From the NCBI RefSeq assembly GCF_900187045.1, contig NZ_LT906453.1, positions 1,488,001 through 1,552,000 on the forward strand: 64,000 nt of DNA, in the 5' to 3' direction. This DNA is from Dermatophilus congolensis (GTDB lineage Bacteria; Actinomycetota; Actinomycetes; Actinomycetales; Dermatophilaceae). Under the pieces are notes generated by a model. It was given only the letters and a program-made list of their open reading frames with translations, was not told where the DNA came from and ran no database searches. Position 1 is the first letter of the stretch. Every line of letters starts with the position of its first letter. The position numbers were made by a program, and so were the translations under genes. Below are positions 1 through 9,701 of the stretch, piece by piece.

Positions 1-1226
1 TTCAGGTGTCGTATGGCTCGACGATGGGTAGCACGTTGGTGCCGGATTGGCGTCGTTTTGCGGTGGGTCCTGGGTTGACGACGTCGTTGGCGCGGGCGCT
101 GTTGGGGCCGGTTCCTTCGCATTTGGCTGGTGCGGTGCGTAGTGGTTTTCCGTCGGGGACGACGTTGGCTGTGGATGCGGTTCCGGTGGGTAATGGTGTG
201 GCCACGATGGATTTGACTGGTCGGGCCTTGGCGATGAATTCCTCTGAACGTCATACGGCGTGGGCGCAGACGTTGCGGACGATGCGCCAGGCAGGGACTG
301 TTGATCGGGTGGCGATGACGGCGGAGGGGCGGCCGCTGGAAGTGATGGGTTTGGGTTCGTTGCCCGAACGGGTGGGGGATGTGGGGTATTCGGGGGCGCC
401 TGCGCGTTCTCCGGTGGTGGTACGTCGTGTGGGTGATGTGTTGACGCCGTTGTCGTCGGCGTCTTTTCCTGCGGAGGTGGGTAAGGCGGCGTTGCCTGCG
501 TTGCCGAAGGTGCCAGAGGAGTGGTCGCGTGCGGCGATTTCTTTGGATTTGCGTGATGTGATGGCTGCTAATGAGTCGGGTACTGCGTTGGTTCGGTGGG
601 TGGATGGGCAGCGTGCGTCGGTGCAGAGTCCTGGTTCGGGAATGAGCGCGCCGGCTTATGACGTGATGGGGCATGTGTGGCTGGGGGGCCAGGATGCCAA
701 GAGTGAGGGGGCGGTGTGGGTCTTCCACCGGGTGGGGGACGCGGGGGCGGTTTCTGAGCCGCGTCCGGTGCGGGTTTCAGCGCCGTGGTTGCATGATCGG
801 CGGGTGATTGATGTGAGACCTTCTCCGGAGGGGCATCGGGTGGTGGTGTTGAGTAAGGATGCTGCTGGGGCGATGCATGTGGATGTTTCTGGGGTGGTGT
901 CGTCTTCGGGTGTACCTTCAGCTTTGCCTGAGCCGTTGGCGGTTGCGCAGGATGTGGTGGATGCGACGTCGGTGATGTGGGTAAATGACAGTACGTTGGC
1001 GTTTGTGGGCTCGCGTAATGCGGGGCAGCCGTTGGTGCCTTTGGTGGCGCCATTGGCGGGGGTGACGCAGGAGTATTCGGGTGTGGCTGGTGTTTCGAGG
1101 TTGATTTCGATGGGTGGTGAGCGTGGTTTGGTGGGGGTGGATCAGGCCAATCAGGTGCTGCGTAAGGTGGGTAGCCGGTGGCAGCGGATTGGTACGGCTT
1201 CGGATTTGTTGGTTCCTGCTCGCTAG
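1..1226 (+). CDS. lpqB: LpqB-family lipoprotein, C-terminal part (5' end outside window)
   Basis: An open frame runs in from the left edge with no convincing start; the GTG at 6 is probably internal. The visible 406 residues begin with a GerMN-like domain (about residues 1-115) followed by a beta-propeller-like region rich in short hydrophobic strands, as in LpqB. Full LpqB proteins are roughly 550-600 residues, so the signal peptide and lipobox should lie upstream. In this family LpqB is a surface lipoprotein that works with the MtrAB two-component system in envelope homeostasis. The gene downstream is comF, the usual actinobacterial order (lpqB, comF, hpf, secA). The assignment rests on domain style plus synteny. 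Confidence 0.8.
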   Translation, partial: QVSYGSTMGSTLVPDWRRFAVGPGLTTSLARALLGPVPSHLAGAVRSGFPSGTTLAVDAVPVGNGVATMDLTGRALAMNSSERHTAWAQTLRTMRQAGTVDRVAMTAEGRPLEVMGLGSLPERVGDVGYSGAPARSPVVVRRVGDVLTPLSSASFPAEVGKAALPALPKVPEEWSRAAISLDLRDVMAANESGTALVRWVDGQRASVQSPGSGMSAPAYDVMGHVWLGGQDAKSEGAVWVFHRVGDAGAVSEPRPVRVSAPWLHDRRVIDVRPSPEGHRVVVLSKDAAGAMHVDVSGVVSSSGVPSALPEPLAVAQDVVDATSVMWVNDSTLAFVGSRNAGQPLVPLVAPLAGVTQEYSGVAGVSRLISMGGERGLVGVDQANQVLRKVGSRWQRIGTASDLLVPAR

Positions 1227-1310
1227 GGCGTTGTCCGCAACCGTGGTGGTGTTGGTTCGGTGGTGGGGATAACCCGCTTTGGGGTGGGTGGGGTGGTTGA
1301 GGCTGTGGGG

Positions 1311-2048
1311 ATGGATTGGTGTGTGCGTTGGTGGCGTGGATGTGTGACGGCGGTGGTGGCGCTGTGTGAGTTGGTGTGGCCGGTGGTGTGTGCTGGGTGT
1401 GGGCGGCATGGGCAGTCGTGGTGTGCGCAGTGCGCGGATGTGGGGGCGTTGCCGGATGTAGAGCCGTTTACGGTGGTGGGGTCGGGTGAGGGGTTGGTGG
1501 TGTGGTCTGCTGCGGAGTTTATTGGGCCGGTTGCTGCTGCTGTGGTGGCGTTTAAGGATGGTGGTCGTCGGGATGTGGGGAGTGTGTTGGGGGTGGGGTT
1601 GGCGCGTGCGGTTGAGGCGGCTGTGGGGGTGGAGGTGTTGCGGGGTGGGCCAGTGGATGGTCCGGTTGTGGTGGTGCCGGTTCCTTCGCGTCCTTCGGCG
1701 CGGCGTCGGCGTGGTGATGTGCCGTTGTTTGAGTTGGTTGATGTGGCGTTGAGGTCGGGTGTGTTGTCTTTTCAGGTGGGTGCGGTTGAGTCTTTGCGGT
1801 GGGTGCGGCGGGTGCGAGATCAGCGTGGTTTGGGGCGGTTGGGCAGGGTGGTGAATGTGTGGGGGGCGATGGGTGTGGTGGAGCGTTGGAGTGCTGAGGT
1901 GGGTTCGTGGGGGTTGGTGGTGTTGGTTGATGATGTGTGTACGACGGGGGCGACGTTGGGTGAGGCGCAGCGGGTGTTGAGGCAGTGTGGTGTGCATCGG
2001 GTGGTGGGTGCGGTGGTTGCTGCGACTCCGGGTGGTCCTGGGGTGTGA
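1311..2048 (+). CDS. comF: ComF family protein (phosphoribosyltransferase-like)
   Basis: It has four cysteines spaced as a zinc ribbon (CAGC then CAQC, about residues 27-41 from this start), followed by a type I phosphoribosyltransferase fold. The PRPP-binding motif VLVDDVCTTGATL lies near the C-terminus. ComF proteins are linked to DNA uptake in competent bacteria, but the actinobacterial members have no proven reaction. I prefer ATG 1311 because it puts the zinc ribbon about 26 residues from the N-terminus, as in relatives; a GTG at 1260 in the same frame would add 17 residues. It follows lpqB after a short gap and is probably co-transcribed with it. The codons are rich in G and T at wobble positions, like the neighbouring genes. 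Confidence 0.85.
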   Translation: MDWCVRWWRGCVTAVVALCELVWPVVCAGCGRHGQSWCAQCADVGALPDVEPFTVVGSGEGLVVWSAAEFIGPVAAAVVAFKDGGRRDVGSVLGVGLARAVEAAVGVEVLRGGPVDGPVVVVPVPSRPSARRRRGDVPLFELVDVALRSGVLSFQVGAVESLRWVRRVRDQRGLGRLGRVVNVWGAMGVVERWSAEVGSWGLVVLVDDVCTTGATLGEAQRVLRQCGVHRVVGAVVAATPGGPGV

Positions 2049-2347
2049 GGTGGGTCACTGGGTGGGGGTGTTGGCTGAGTGGTGGATGCAAGTTGGCTGA
2101 CAAATATGCCGGGTTCCTTCCTCCTGGTCAGAGTTTCATCTACCGTTCTTTTATCGGGTGTTCACCTCATTGGGTGGCCGCCGGGATCCGATGTTTTGCG
2201 CGTTGTCGCGCATTGAAAGAGGTGATGCCTCACTCGCGTTAGCGAGTTGATTTCCGGGCCCGGTGTGGATTGCGTGTTTTCCCAGGGCCCATCTCAGCCC
2301 CGTAGTCCGGTTCGGGCCGTTCGGGACAGCGCTTCCAGGAGGAACTG
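2049..2347. other. Intergenic region upstream of hpf
   Basis: About 300 bases between comF and hpf. The open frames here are low-complexity shadows with no ribosome-binding site. The region presumably carries the hpf promoter and leader. A strong Shine-Dalgarno (AGGAGG, about 2338-2343) sits directly before the hpf ATG. I could not recognise a definite sigma-factor motif by eye. Confidence 0.5.
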
Positions 2348-2986
2348 ATGGAACTCACCGTCACTGCACGTCACGTCCAGGTGTCTGATCGTTTTCGCTC
2401 CGTGCTGGAGGAGAAAATAGAGAAGATTGAGCACTTGGCGCCTAGGGCGCAGCGTGTTGAGGTCATTGTGGGGCATGAGACGTCGCGGAATGCTCCGAAG
2501 GGCAGTGTGCGTGTGGAGATTACGTGCATTGCCAAGGGGCCGGTTCTTCGTGCTGAGGCTTTTGCTGATGATCCGTATTCGGCGTTGGATCTTGTTCTTG
2601 CGAAATTGTCTGAGCGGTTGCGTCGGGCGAATTCGAAGAAGAAGGTGCGTCGGCACCGTGGGCCGGATTTGGCGACGGCAACGGCTGATCTTGATGTGGT
2701 GGAGGCTATGCCGCCGGGTGGTTCTTCAGGCGGTGATGAGGTTAATCCGTTGGAGGCCAAGCTTGGTGTGACGGGTGATTCGCCGGTGCAGGTGCGTGAG
2801 AAGGTGCATGCTTCCTCGCCGATGACTTTGGATCAGGCTCTTTATGAGATGGAGCTGGTAGGGCACGATTTTTACCTCTTCCATGACAAGGATTCGGATA
2901 GTCCGTGCGTTGTGTATCGGCGTCGTGGTTGGGATTACGGCGTGATCCGTTTGGAAGTTTCTGAGGCGGAGGATGCCGCGCAGTAG
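2348..2986 (+). CDS. hpf: Ribosome hibernation-promoting factor, long form
   Basis: A 212-residue protein starting MELTVTARHVQVSD behind a good AGGAGG site. Residues 1-105 form the RaiA/YfiA-type domain that binds the 30S decoding region. A basic, Ser/Gly-rich linker follows, and residues about 157-208 form the C-terminal domain (from MTLDQALYEMELVGHDFYLF), which dimerises to join two ribosomes into 100S particles in long HPFs. It acts in the cytoplasm in stationary phase or stress. It lies directly upstream of secA, as in mycobacteria (Rv3241c-Rv3240c). The length is normal and no motif is missing. Confidence 0.95.
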   Translation: MELTVTARHVQVSDRFRSVLEEKIEKIEHLAPRAQRVEVIVGHETSRNAPKGSVRVEITCIAKGPVLRAEAFADDPYSALDLVLAKLSERLRRANSKKKVRRHRGPDLATATADLDVVEAMPPGGSSGGDEVNPLEAKLGVTGDSPVQVREKVHASSPMTLDQALYEMELVGHDFYLFHDKDSDSPCVVYRRRGWDYGVIRLEVSEAEDAAQ

Positions 2987-3366
2987 TTGCTTGTCGTGAC
3001 CCCGCGGCATCGATGTTTTTGGTGTTGCTGTGGTGGTTGTGAGTGTGTGGGGCTGTCGTGGTGTGTTGCGGCAGCCCTGCATTGTGTCTGAAGCGTCATA
3101 TCCTGTGTGAGCCCGGGTTTGGTTATCCGTGTGGGCGCGCCGCGATGAGGTCGGGGAACGCGTCGACGGTTGTAAGCGTTTAGCCTGGGTCTGGGGAGTG
3201 ACCGGTGGCATGTCCTCATGTGATCTCGTTGTGGGGTCGGCGTGAGGGCGCGGAGTTCGCTGTGTTGGCGTTTTCCGGCTGGTGTCGTTTCCTGGGTGCC
3301 CAGCCGATTACTAGGTGTTCGAGGGCCGGTTTTTCCGGTTTCTGCGTTACACAACGAGGAGTGTCC
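2987..3366. other. Intergenic region between hpf and secA
   Basis: About 380 bases without a supportable gene. An open frame joined to secA begins at 3205, but its first 54 residues do not resemble SecA and a good ribosome-binding site lies much closer to the conserved start. A short GC-rich inverted repeat (GGGCTG...CAGCCC, about 3049-3076) could be a weak terminator for hpf. The secA promoter is expected in the right half. Confidence 0.5.
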
Positions 3367-6087
3367 GTGCCGAAGATCATCGATCGAGTCCTGCGAGCAG
3401 GTGAGGGGCGTGTGCTGCGTCACCTAGAGGGCATCGTTGCTCAGGTGAACGCGATCGAGGAGGATTTTCTGTCGCTCTCTGATGCGGAGTTGCGGGCAGA
3501 GACGGACAGGTTTAAAGCGCGTATCGCTGATGGTGAGTCGTTGGATTCGCTGTTGCCGGAGGCATTTGCCGCGGTTCGTGAGGCGTCTTCTCGAACGATT
3601 GGTAAGCGTCACTTTGATGTGCAGGTGATGGGTGGAGCGGCGTTGCATATGGGCAATGTTGCTGAGATGAAGACCGGTGAGGGTAAGACGCTGGTCGCGA
3701 CTTTGCCGAGTTATTTGAATGCTTTGTCGGGTAAGGGTGTTCACGTTGTTACGGTGAACGACTTCTTGGCTAAGTATCAGTCTGAGCTGATGGGTCGTGT
3801 GCACCGCATGTTGGGGTTGGAGACGGGTGTGATCTTGTCTCATTTGACGCCGGCTCAGCGTCGGGCGGAGTACGCGAAGGACATCACGTACGGCACGAAC
3901 AATGAGTTCGGCTTTGATTACCTGCGTGACAATATGGCGTGGCAGACCGAAGAGTTGGTGCAGCGGGGGCACAACTTCGCGATTGTGGATGAGGTGGACT
4001 CGATCCTCATTGATGAGGCGCGTACGCCGTTGATCATTTCTGGTCCGGCTGATGGTGTGACGCGCTGGTATGTCGAGATGGCGAAGATGGTTAAGCATCT
4101 TGAGCGGGGGCGTGGCGCGGATCGTCTGCGTGGTATTGAGGCCGAGGGTGACTACGAGGTCGACGAGAAGAAAAAGACGGTAGGCATTCTTGAGCCGGGT
4201 ATTGCCAAGGTGGAGGACTACCTCGGCATTGACAACTTGTATGAGAGCAACAACACGCCTTTGATCGGGTATTTGAACAATGCGATCAAGGCGAAGGAGT
4301 TGTTTAAGCGGGATAAGGATTACGTGGTCATGGACGGTGAGGTGCTCATCGTTGATGAGCACACGGGCCGTATCTTGGCTGGTCGTCGTTATAACGAGGG
4401 GATGCACCAGGCTATTGAGGCCAAAGAGGGGGTGAAGATTCAGAACGAGAACCAAACGTTGGCGACGGTGACGTTGCAGAACTATTTCCGCTTGTACAAC
4501 AAGCTGTCGGGTATGACAGGTACGGCTCAGACGGAAGCTGCCGAGCTGCATCAGATTTACAAGGTTGGGGTGGTGCAGATTCGGACGAACCGTCCGATGG
4601 TGCGTCGTGATCAGCCGGACTTGGTGTACCGGACAGAGGTCGCGAAGTTTGACGCGGTGGTCAAGGACATCGTTGAGCGGCACCGTAAGGGCCAGCCGGT
4701 GCTGGTGGGTACGACCAGCGTGGAGAAGAGCGAATATCTTTCGCAGCAGTTGGATGCTCATGATGTGCCGCATGAGGTGCTGAATGCGAAGTATCACGAG
4801 CGTGAAGCGGCCATTGTGGCTGAGGCTGGCCGTCGGGGTGCGGTGACGGTTGCGACGAACATGGCTGGTCGTGGTACCGACATCATGCTGGGTGGTAACC
4901 CAGAGTTCCGTGCGGTGGATGCGTTGCGCCGTCGGGGGCTGTCGCCGGAGGAGACGCCTGAGGAGTACGAGGCGGCTTGGGATCAGGCTTTGGCTGAGGC
5001 TGAGGCTGCGGTGAAGTCTGAGCACGACGAGGTGTCGTTGCTGGGTGGTTTGTATGTGTTGGGTACCGAGCGGCACGAGTCGCGTCGTATCGATAACCAG
5101 TTGCGGGGTCGTTCTGGTCGTCAGGGCGACCCGGGGGAAAGCCGTTTCTATCTGTCATTGCAGGACGATTTGATGCGGTTGTTTAACGCCGAGCGCGTGA
5201 ACCGCTTCATGGTTGCTGTGAAGATGGATGATTCGGTTCCGATCTCGGCGAAGATGGTTACCCGTTCGATCCAAAGTGCCCAGACGCAGGTTGAGGGCCG
5301 TAACTTCGACATTCGTAAGAATGTTTTGAAGTACGACGATGTTTTGAACACTCAGCGCAAGGTTATTTACGGTGAGCGTCGTCGTGTGCTTGAGGGTGAG
5401 GATCTGCACGAGCAGATGCGTTACTTCATCAACGATGTGGTGACCGAGTATGTGCGTGCTGCGACGGAGGAGCAGCTTCCGGAGGATTGGAAGCTGGAGC
5501 AGTTGTGGTCTGATGTGGCTGAGTTGTTCCCGGTGTCGTTGTCGCTAGCGGATGTGGAGTCTGCTGCCGGTGGCCGTAGTTCGGTGACTCGGGAAATTCT
5601 TGTGCAAGAGCTGATCTCGGATGCTCAGTTCGCGCTGGATGCACGGGAGGCGCAGTTTGGTCGCCGTGCGATGCGTGAGGTGGAGCGTCGTGTGGTTCTC
5701 AGTGTTCTGGACCGTAAGTGGCGTGAGCACTTGTACGAGATGGACTACCTCAAAGAGGGTATTGGGCTGCGGGCGATGGCTCAGCGTGACCCGGTGGTGG
5801 AGTACAGCCGTGAGGGCCACCACATGTTCCAGGCGATGATTGAGGCCATCAAGGAAGACGCTGTGCGTCTTCTGTTCAACGCTGATATCAAGGTGGATGA
5901 AAGCCAGTTGCCTCCGGAGGAGGCGCCGGAGCAGAGCTCGGGTGAGGCTGTGCGTGGTGAGGGTGTCGAGCACCCTGATGCGCGTCGCTTTGCCTATTCC
6001 GGCGGTGGGGACACTGTGGGTGAGACTGAGCAGCGGGGTAACCGTCGTGAGCGTCGTTCGCGCAGATTGCGTCGTCGCGGGCGTTGA
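3367..6087 (+). CDS. secA: Preprotein translocase ATPase SecA
   Basis: A 906-residue SecA that drives Sec-dependent export through SecYEG at the membrane. The Walker A MKTGEGKT is near residue 101 and the DEAD-like Walker B with its [13 protein letters not shown] context is near residue 208. The preprotein cross-linking, helical scaffold and wing domains follow in normal order. The GTG at 3367 is chosen because AGGAG ends five bases before it and the protein then begins [15 protein letters not shown], as in relatives. The tail is Arg-rich and lacks the cysteine zinc motif of E. coli SecA. The position next to hpf matches the housekeeping SecA1 of actinobacteria. A terminator follows. Confidence 0.97.
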   Translation: MPKIIDRVLRAGEGRVLRHLEGIVAQVNAIEEDFLSLSDAELRAETDRFKARIADGESLDSLLPEAFAAVREASSRTIGKRHFDVQVMGGAALHMGNVAEMKTGEGKTLVATLPSYLNALSGKGVHVVTVNDFLAKYQSELMGRVHRMLGLETGVILSHLTPAQRRAEYAKDITYGTNNEFGFDYLRDNMAWQTEELVQRGHNFAIVDEVDSILIDEARTPLIISGPADGVTRWYVEMAKMVKHLERGRGADRLRGIEAEGDYEVDEKKKTVGILEPGIAKVEDYLGIDNLYESNNTPLIGYLNNAIKAKELFKRDKDYVVMDGEVLIVDEHTGRILAGRRYNEGMHQAIEAKEGVKIQNENQTLATVTLQNYFRLYNKLSGMTGTAQTEAAELHQIYKVGVVQIRTNRPMVRRDQPDLVYRTEVAKFDAVVKDIVERHRKGQPVLVGTTSVEKSEYLSQQLDAHDVPHEVLNAKYHEREAAIVAEAGRRGAVTVATNMAGRGTDIMLGGNPEFRAVDALRRRGLSPEETPEEYEAAWDQALAEAEAAVKSEHDEVSLLGGLYVLGTERHESRRIDNQLRGRSGRQGDPGESRFYLSLQDDLMRLFNAERVNRFMVAVKMDDSVPISAKMVTRSIQSAQTQVEGRNFDIRKNVLKYDDVLNTQRKVIYGERRRVLEGEDLHEQMRYFINDVVTEYVRAATEEQLPEDWKLEQLWSDVAELFPVSLSLADVESAAGGRSSVTREILVQELISDAQFALDAREAQFGRRAMREVERRVVLSVLDRKWREHLYEMDYLKEGIGLRAMAQRDPVVEYSREGHHMFQAMIEAIKEDAVRLLFNADIKVDESQLPPEEAPEQSSGEAVRGEGVEHPDARRFAYSGGGDTVGETEQRGNRRERRSRRLRRRGR

Positions 6088-6116
6088 TGTGTTGTCCGTA
6101 GCGTTGTGAAACGTGA

Positions 6117-6150
6117 CTGAGGCCCGCACGGTGTTCTGTGCGGGCCTCAG
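6117..6150. terminator. Bidirectional terminator between secA and the S8 protease
   Basis: A perfect 13-bp stem (CTGAGGCCCGCAC and its complement) around an 8-base loop, lying between two convergent genes. It probably serves both transcripts. Confidence 0.8.
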
Positions 6151-6165
6151 CTATGTGCTGGTGGG

Positions 6166-9100
6166 TTACTTGGTGGTGATTTTTTCGATGCTGACTTTGG
6201 CTGAGCCGATGGCGGCGTTCTCGGAGTTCATGATTGTGAGTTCGCCGAACATGTGGCGGCCTTCGTCTGGTTGGGTGTTGGGGGTGATTTCACCCGTGAT
6301 GGGCAGGGTGGCTCCGTGTTCGAGGGTGCGCAGGGGGCCGTTGTTGATGGTGAGTTTGCCTAGCGTGCTGCTGTAGTAGACGTCTTGGTAGTCGTAGGCC
6401 ATTTTGCCGCCGGGGATTGTGTATCCGTCGATCTCGACTGTGTAGGTGCCCGCGGTGGGGTTAGTGAGGGTGACGGTTTCTTCGGCGGAGGATGTTGCTG
6501 CGCGGCCTACTTCGGTGCCGGAGGCGTCACGGACCACGATGTCCAGGTCAGAGTTGATGTCTGCTGGTTTGCCGGTGGAGATTTCCAGTCGGCTGGTTCC
6601 GGCGGGTACGGCTACTTTGTAGGTGTGTTTTTCGCCTTGGCTGATGCTGGGGCGTTCTTCGTGTGCGGAGCCGAGGGGGCCGCCGGTGCCGCGTACGGGG
6701 GTGCTACCGAAATCGTTTTTGATGTTCCAGTTGATTTCGGTTGGGCTGCCCACTGATGCGGTGGGGATGGTTTTTTCGGCGGGGTCGACAGTGACGCCTT
6801 GTGCTGAGGCGGTAAGGCGGAAGGAGTTGGATGTGACGGGTGTGCGTCGGCTGGCGTCGACGACGATTTCCCATACTCCGGGGCATGGGTTTGTGTATGC
6901 CCGTGAGGTGGGTGGGCAGACTTTGGCGTCACCGATGGAGGTGTAGCAGCGGTTTTGGATTTCTTCGCTTTCGACGGGCATGCCCAGTGGGTCGATTGCC
7001 AGGAAGCGCACGGCGGATCCGTGTGCGATTCCGGCGAGGTTGACCTGGAGTGCTTGGGTTTTTTCCGGGACGGTGACGAAGATGCTGCGTGCTCGGACGC
7101 GGTCGATGTTTCCGGCCATGGAGGCGGTGTATGGGGCGGTGTCGAGTGCGTTGGATGTGATGATGTCGGCCATCATGCGGGTGCCGCGGATGGCGTTGTC
7201 ACGAGGTGTGATGTCCAGGATGGCGGCGTGGGTTCCTAGTGTTTTGGGGGTTGCGGTCACCGGGATGGTGACGGGTTTTCCTAGGGGGAGTTCCACGGCG
7301 TTGGTTGAGGAGTAGGTTCCGTCGTTACCTATCCAGGTGAGGGTGTGTGATGTGGCCTCTTGGGGGCCAGCTGTACGGGTGATGGTCACGTTGTATGTGC
7401 GGTTTTGGCCAGCTTTGTGTCCGCCTTTGGTGGCGTCACAGCGGTTGTAGATGCCTTCGCCTTTGTTGGGTGTGGCTAGCAGGTGGGCTAGTGGTGTGCA
7501 CACGGGGGCGGAGATGGCGTATTTGTTGGAGGCTTCGGGTGCTTTGCGCAGTACTGGCCAGGCGCGGTCGATGCGGATAAGGCCGTTGCCTTGGGCAGTG
7601 GGTTCGAGCCCGGGGATGAATCGTGTTGTTGATTCTAGGGATGCGCGTAGTTGTGCCGGTGTGACGGGTAGGTCGTTTTGGCGTGCTGCAGAGAGTAGTA
7701 GTGCTGCTGCGCCGGTGGCTTGGGGGGAGGCCATGGAGGTTCCGTTGAACATGGATAGGCCAACGGGAAGTTTGTAGCTGACCTGTGGGATGTCTTCGGG
7801 GTCCATGAACATGGGGACAGCACTGATGGCTGACCCGGGGGCCATGATGTTGGGTTTGAATCCGCCGTCTTCGCGGGGGCCGCGAGAGGAGTAGTTCTGT
7901 GCCCAGTACTCTTCTTTGGCTTTAGCGCCGTAGTTGGCCAGCCAGGTGTCTTTGGATGCTCCGGCGGCGACGCTGACGGCGTCGGTTGCTACGGAGGGGT
8001 CACCGATGGTGTTGGTGCCTGCTCCGGAGTTGCCTGCGGAGATGAAGATTTGTACACCGTATTCGTCGATGATGCGGTTGTAGAGAGCGGAGCGGGTGTT
8101 GTTGCCGTCGTTGAGGGCGGGCAAGCCGCCGATGGACATGTTGACGATGTCGACGCGTTGGTTGGCAACGAGTTCGATCATGCCTTCGGTGAGGGCGACG
8201 GAGGTGCAGCCACCTGCGTAGACGCAGGCTTTGGCAGAGACAACTTTTGCTCCGGGGGCTGCTCCTTGCATTTTCCATCCGGGCATGTTTGCTGCGGCGA
8301 TTCCGGCGACATGGGTGCCGTGTGCGCTGGATACGGTGCCGATGTTGATGACGTCGGCTGTGGTTCCTGCATGGCCGATGGGGGTGAGGTCGACGTTTGT
8401 GCGGTATTCGACGACGAAGGGGACGTTTTCTTGGACGCGGGTGGAGGGGTTGTCTTTACCGAAGTGTCCGACTTGGTTTTTTTCGGCGTATGGCCGCATG
8501 GGGGTGTTGTTGGTGAAGTCGTGGTCGCCGTCGGTGTCGACCCAGATGTCGTGAGTTTGGTAGTCGTACAGGACTCCCCAGCTGTCGTCGGTTTTCCCGT
8601 TCCTGTCGATGTCTCCCTTGAATTCACTTCGTGCGGAGCTTGATTCACGGAATATGTCGATTGAGTATTGGGCGTCGTCGCGGTGGGGGAGTTTCCAGTT
8701 TGCTCCGCGGAATGTGGCTGTTTCGCCGGATACGCGGTTGAGCATGACTCGCCAGGTGGGGTCTGATTCCAGAAGTGGATCTGTTGCGGTGATCCAGTTG
8801 CTGATTTTGCGTTCACCGGTGGTGGTTGTTGCCAGGGCTGGGTGTTCTAGGTCTATGCCTGAGTCCAGGACACCGATGGTGATTCCTCGCCCGTCGTAGG
8901 TGGGGTTTTTCTTGGTGAAAGCAACTGCGCCGGTGTCAGCGGTGGGCAGGTAGGGGTTTTCGGCGGGGGTTTGTGGTGAGGGGCCGGTCCAGGGGCTGGA
9001 GCCGGTGCCGGTTCCTGGCGCGGGGTCAGGTTTGGGTTCGGAGACGATTTCATCGAGGTCTACGTATTTGACCTGCGGGATTGTGGAGACTTGTTCGGCT

Positions 9101-9450
9101 TTGCCGGTGGGTAGGGATGCGCGTACGTATCCGAGTTTGTCGTGGACGTAGCCGATGGTTGCCCCAAGTGAGGTGAGGTGTTTGACGACTTCGGCGGTTT
9201 TTCCTCGTTCAGTGGCGGTCATTACTGTGACGCGTGATTTGCCTGCGGCTTCTGCCTCGATGAGTAGCTCTTGGCTGTGGCTGCTCATTTTTTCTTTGTC
9301 GGGTGCGCCTTTGGCTCCGTCGGAGACCCCTCCTGTGGTGGAGGGAGGTGGCAGGGGTTCCGCGCTTGCGGGGATGGCGGTGGCTCCGCCGAGTGTGAGT
9401 GCCAGGGCGAGGGTGGCTACGTTGCCGATCCTCGACGTGCGTGCACGCAT
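6166..9450 (-). CDS. Secreted S8-family (subtilisin-like) serine protease
   Basis: A large exported protease of 1094 residues. ATG at 9450 is chosen because an AGGAC site precedes it and a signal peptide starts there (basic MRARTSR, hydrophobic stretch, cleavage near IPASA). An I9-like propeptide region follows. The catalytic triad motifs are all present: Asp in VLDSGID (about 196), His in AHGTHVAG (about 378), Ser in NGTSMASP (about 570). A long insert between Asp and His contains two Asp/Gly-rich loops (DIDRNGKTDD and DTDGDHDFTN) that look like calcium sites. The C-terminus has beta-sandwich domains including a pre-peptidase C-terminal (PPC)-like one. Family and secretion are clear; the substrate is unknown. 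Confidence 0.93.
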   Translation of the reverse strand: MRARTSRIGNVATLALALTLGGATAIPASAEPLPPPSTTGGVSDGAKGAPDKEKMSSHSQELLIEAEAAGKSRVTVMTATERGKTAEVVKHLTSLGATIGYVHDKLGYVRASLPTGKAEQVSTIPQVKYVDLDEIVSEPKPDPAPGTGTGSSPWTGPSPQTPAENPYLPTADTGAVAFTKKNPTYDGRGITIGVLDSGIDLEHPALATTTTGERKISNWITATDPLLESDPTWRVMLNRVSGETATFRGANWKLPHRDDAQYSIDIFRESSSARSEFKGDIDRNGKTDDSWGVLYDYQTHDIWVDTDGDHDFTNNTPMRPYAEKNQVGHFGKDNPSTRVQENVPFVVEYRTNVDLTPIGHAGTTADVINIGTVSSAHGTHVAGIAAANMPGWKMQGAAPGAKVVSAKACVYAGGCTSVALTEGMIELVANQRVDIVNMSIGGLPALNDGNNTRSALYNRIIDEYGVQIFISAGNSGAGTNTIGDPSVATDAVSVAAGASKDTWLANYGAKAKEEYWAQNYSSRGPREDGGFKPNIMAPGSAISAVPMFMDPEDIPQVSYKLPVGLSMFNGTSMASPQATGAAALLLSAARQNDLPVTPAQLRASLESTTRFIPGLEPTAQGNGLIRIDRAWPVLRKAPEASNKYAISAPVCTPLAHLLATPNKGEGIYNRCDATKGGHKAGQNRTYNVTITRTAGPQEATSHTLTWIGNDGTYSSTNAVELPLGKPVTIPVTATPKTLGTHAAILDITPRDNAIRGTRMMADIITSNALDTAPYTASMAGNIDRVRARSIFVTVPEKTQALQVNLAGIAHGSAVRFLAIDPLGMPVESEEIQNRCYTSIGDAKVCPPTSRAYTNPCPGVWEIVVDASRRTPVTSNSFRLTASAQGVTVDPAEKTIPTASVGSPTEINWNIKNDFGSTPVRGTGGPLGSAHEERPSISQGEKHTYKVAVPAGTSRLEISTGKPADINSDLDIVVRDASGTEVGRAATSSAEETVTLTNPTAGTYTVEIDGYTIPGGKMAYDYQDVYYSSTLGKLTINNGPLRTLEHGATLPITGEITPNTQPDEGRHMFGELTIMNSENAAIGSAKVSIEKITTK

Positions 9451-9637
9451 GGGTGTTGTCCTTTCGAGAGGGGGCGGAGTGTATGGCCTTCGTTCCCCCC
9501 TGGCCGCTCCGCTGTGCACACTCTCGCTGGAGGGGTGTTCTTTGGTGCGACATTTCGACGTGGTTTTTTCTGGTGTCGCGGCGAATTCCCAGGTGAATGG
9601 GTAAGTCTGTGGTTTTCGTGTCGTGTTGTTGGGGTAG

Positions 9638-9687
9638 CAGTAAGGCCGTGCTGGCCACTGTGGTTGGTGGCTGGCACGGCCTTACTG
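9638..9687. terminator. Strong terminator hairpin downstream of the Rv3235-family gene
   Basis: A 14-bp perfect stem (CAGTAAGGCCGTGC) extended by a further seven base pairs with G-U pairs and closed by an 8-base loop. It lies just beyond the restored stop of the gene on the minus strand and just upstream of the protease start. Confidence 0.75.
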
Positions 9688-9701
9688 AAGGGCGATGAGG
9701 G

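Noticed and set aside
568-1997. Long minus-strand frames rich in His, Pro and Thr
   Set aside because: They mirror the lpqB and comF genes; composition is repetitive and there is no ribosome-binding site.
3205-3366. 54-residue N-terminal extension of SecA
   Set aside because: It does not resemble SecA, and AGGAG is correctly spaced before GTG 3367.
3424-5076. 550-residue minus-strand frame opposite secA
   Set aside because: Shadow of secA: high Leu/Arg/His content and no start signal.
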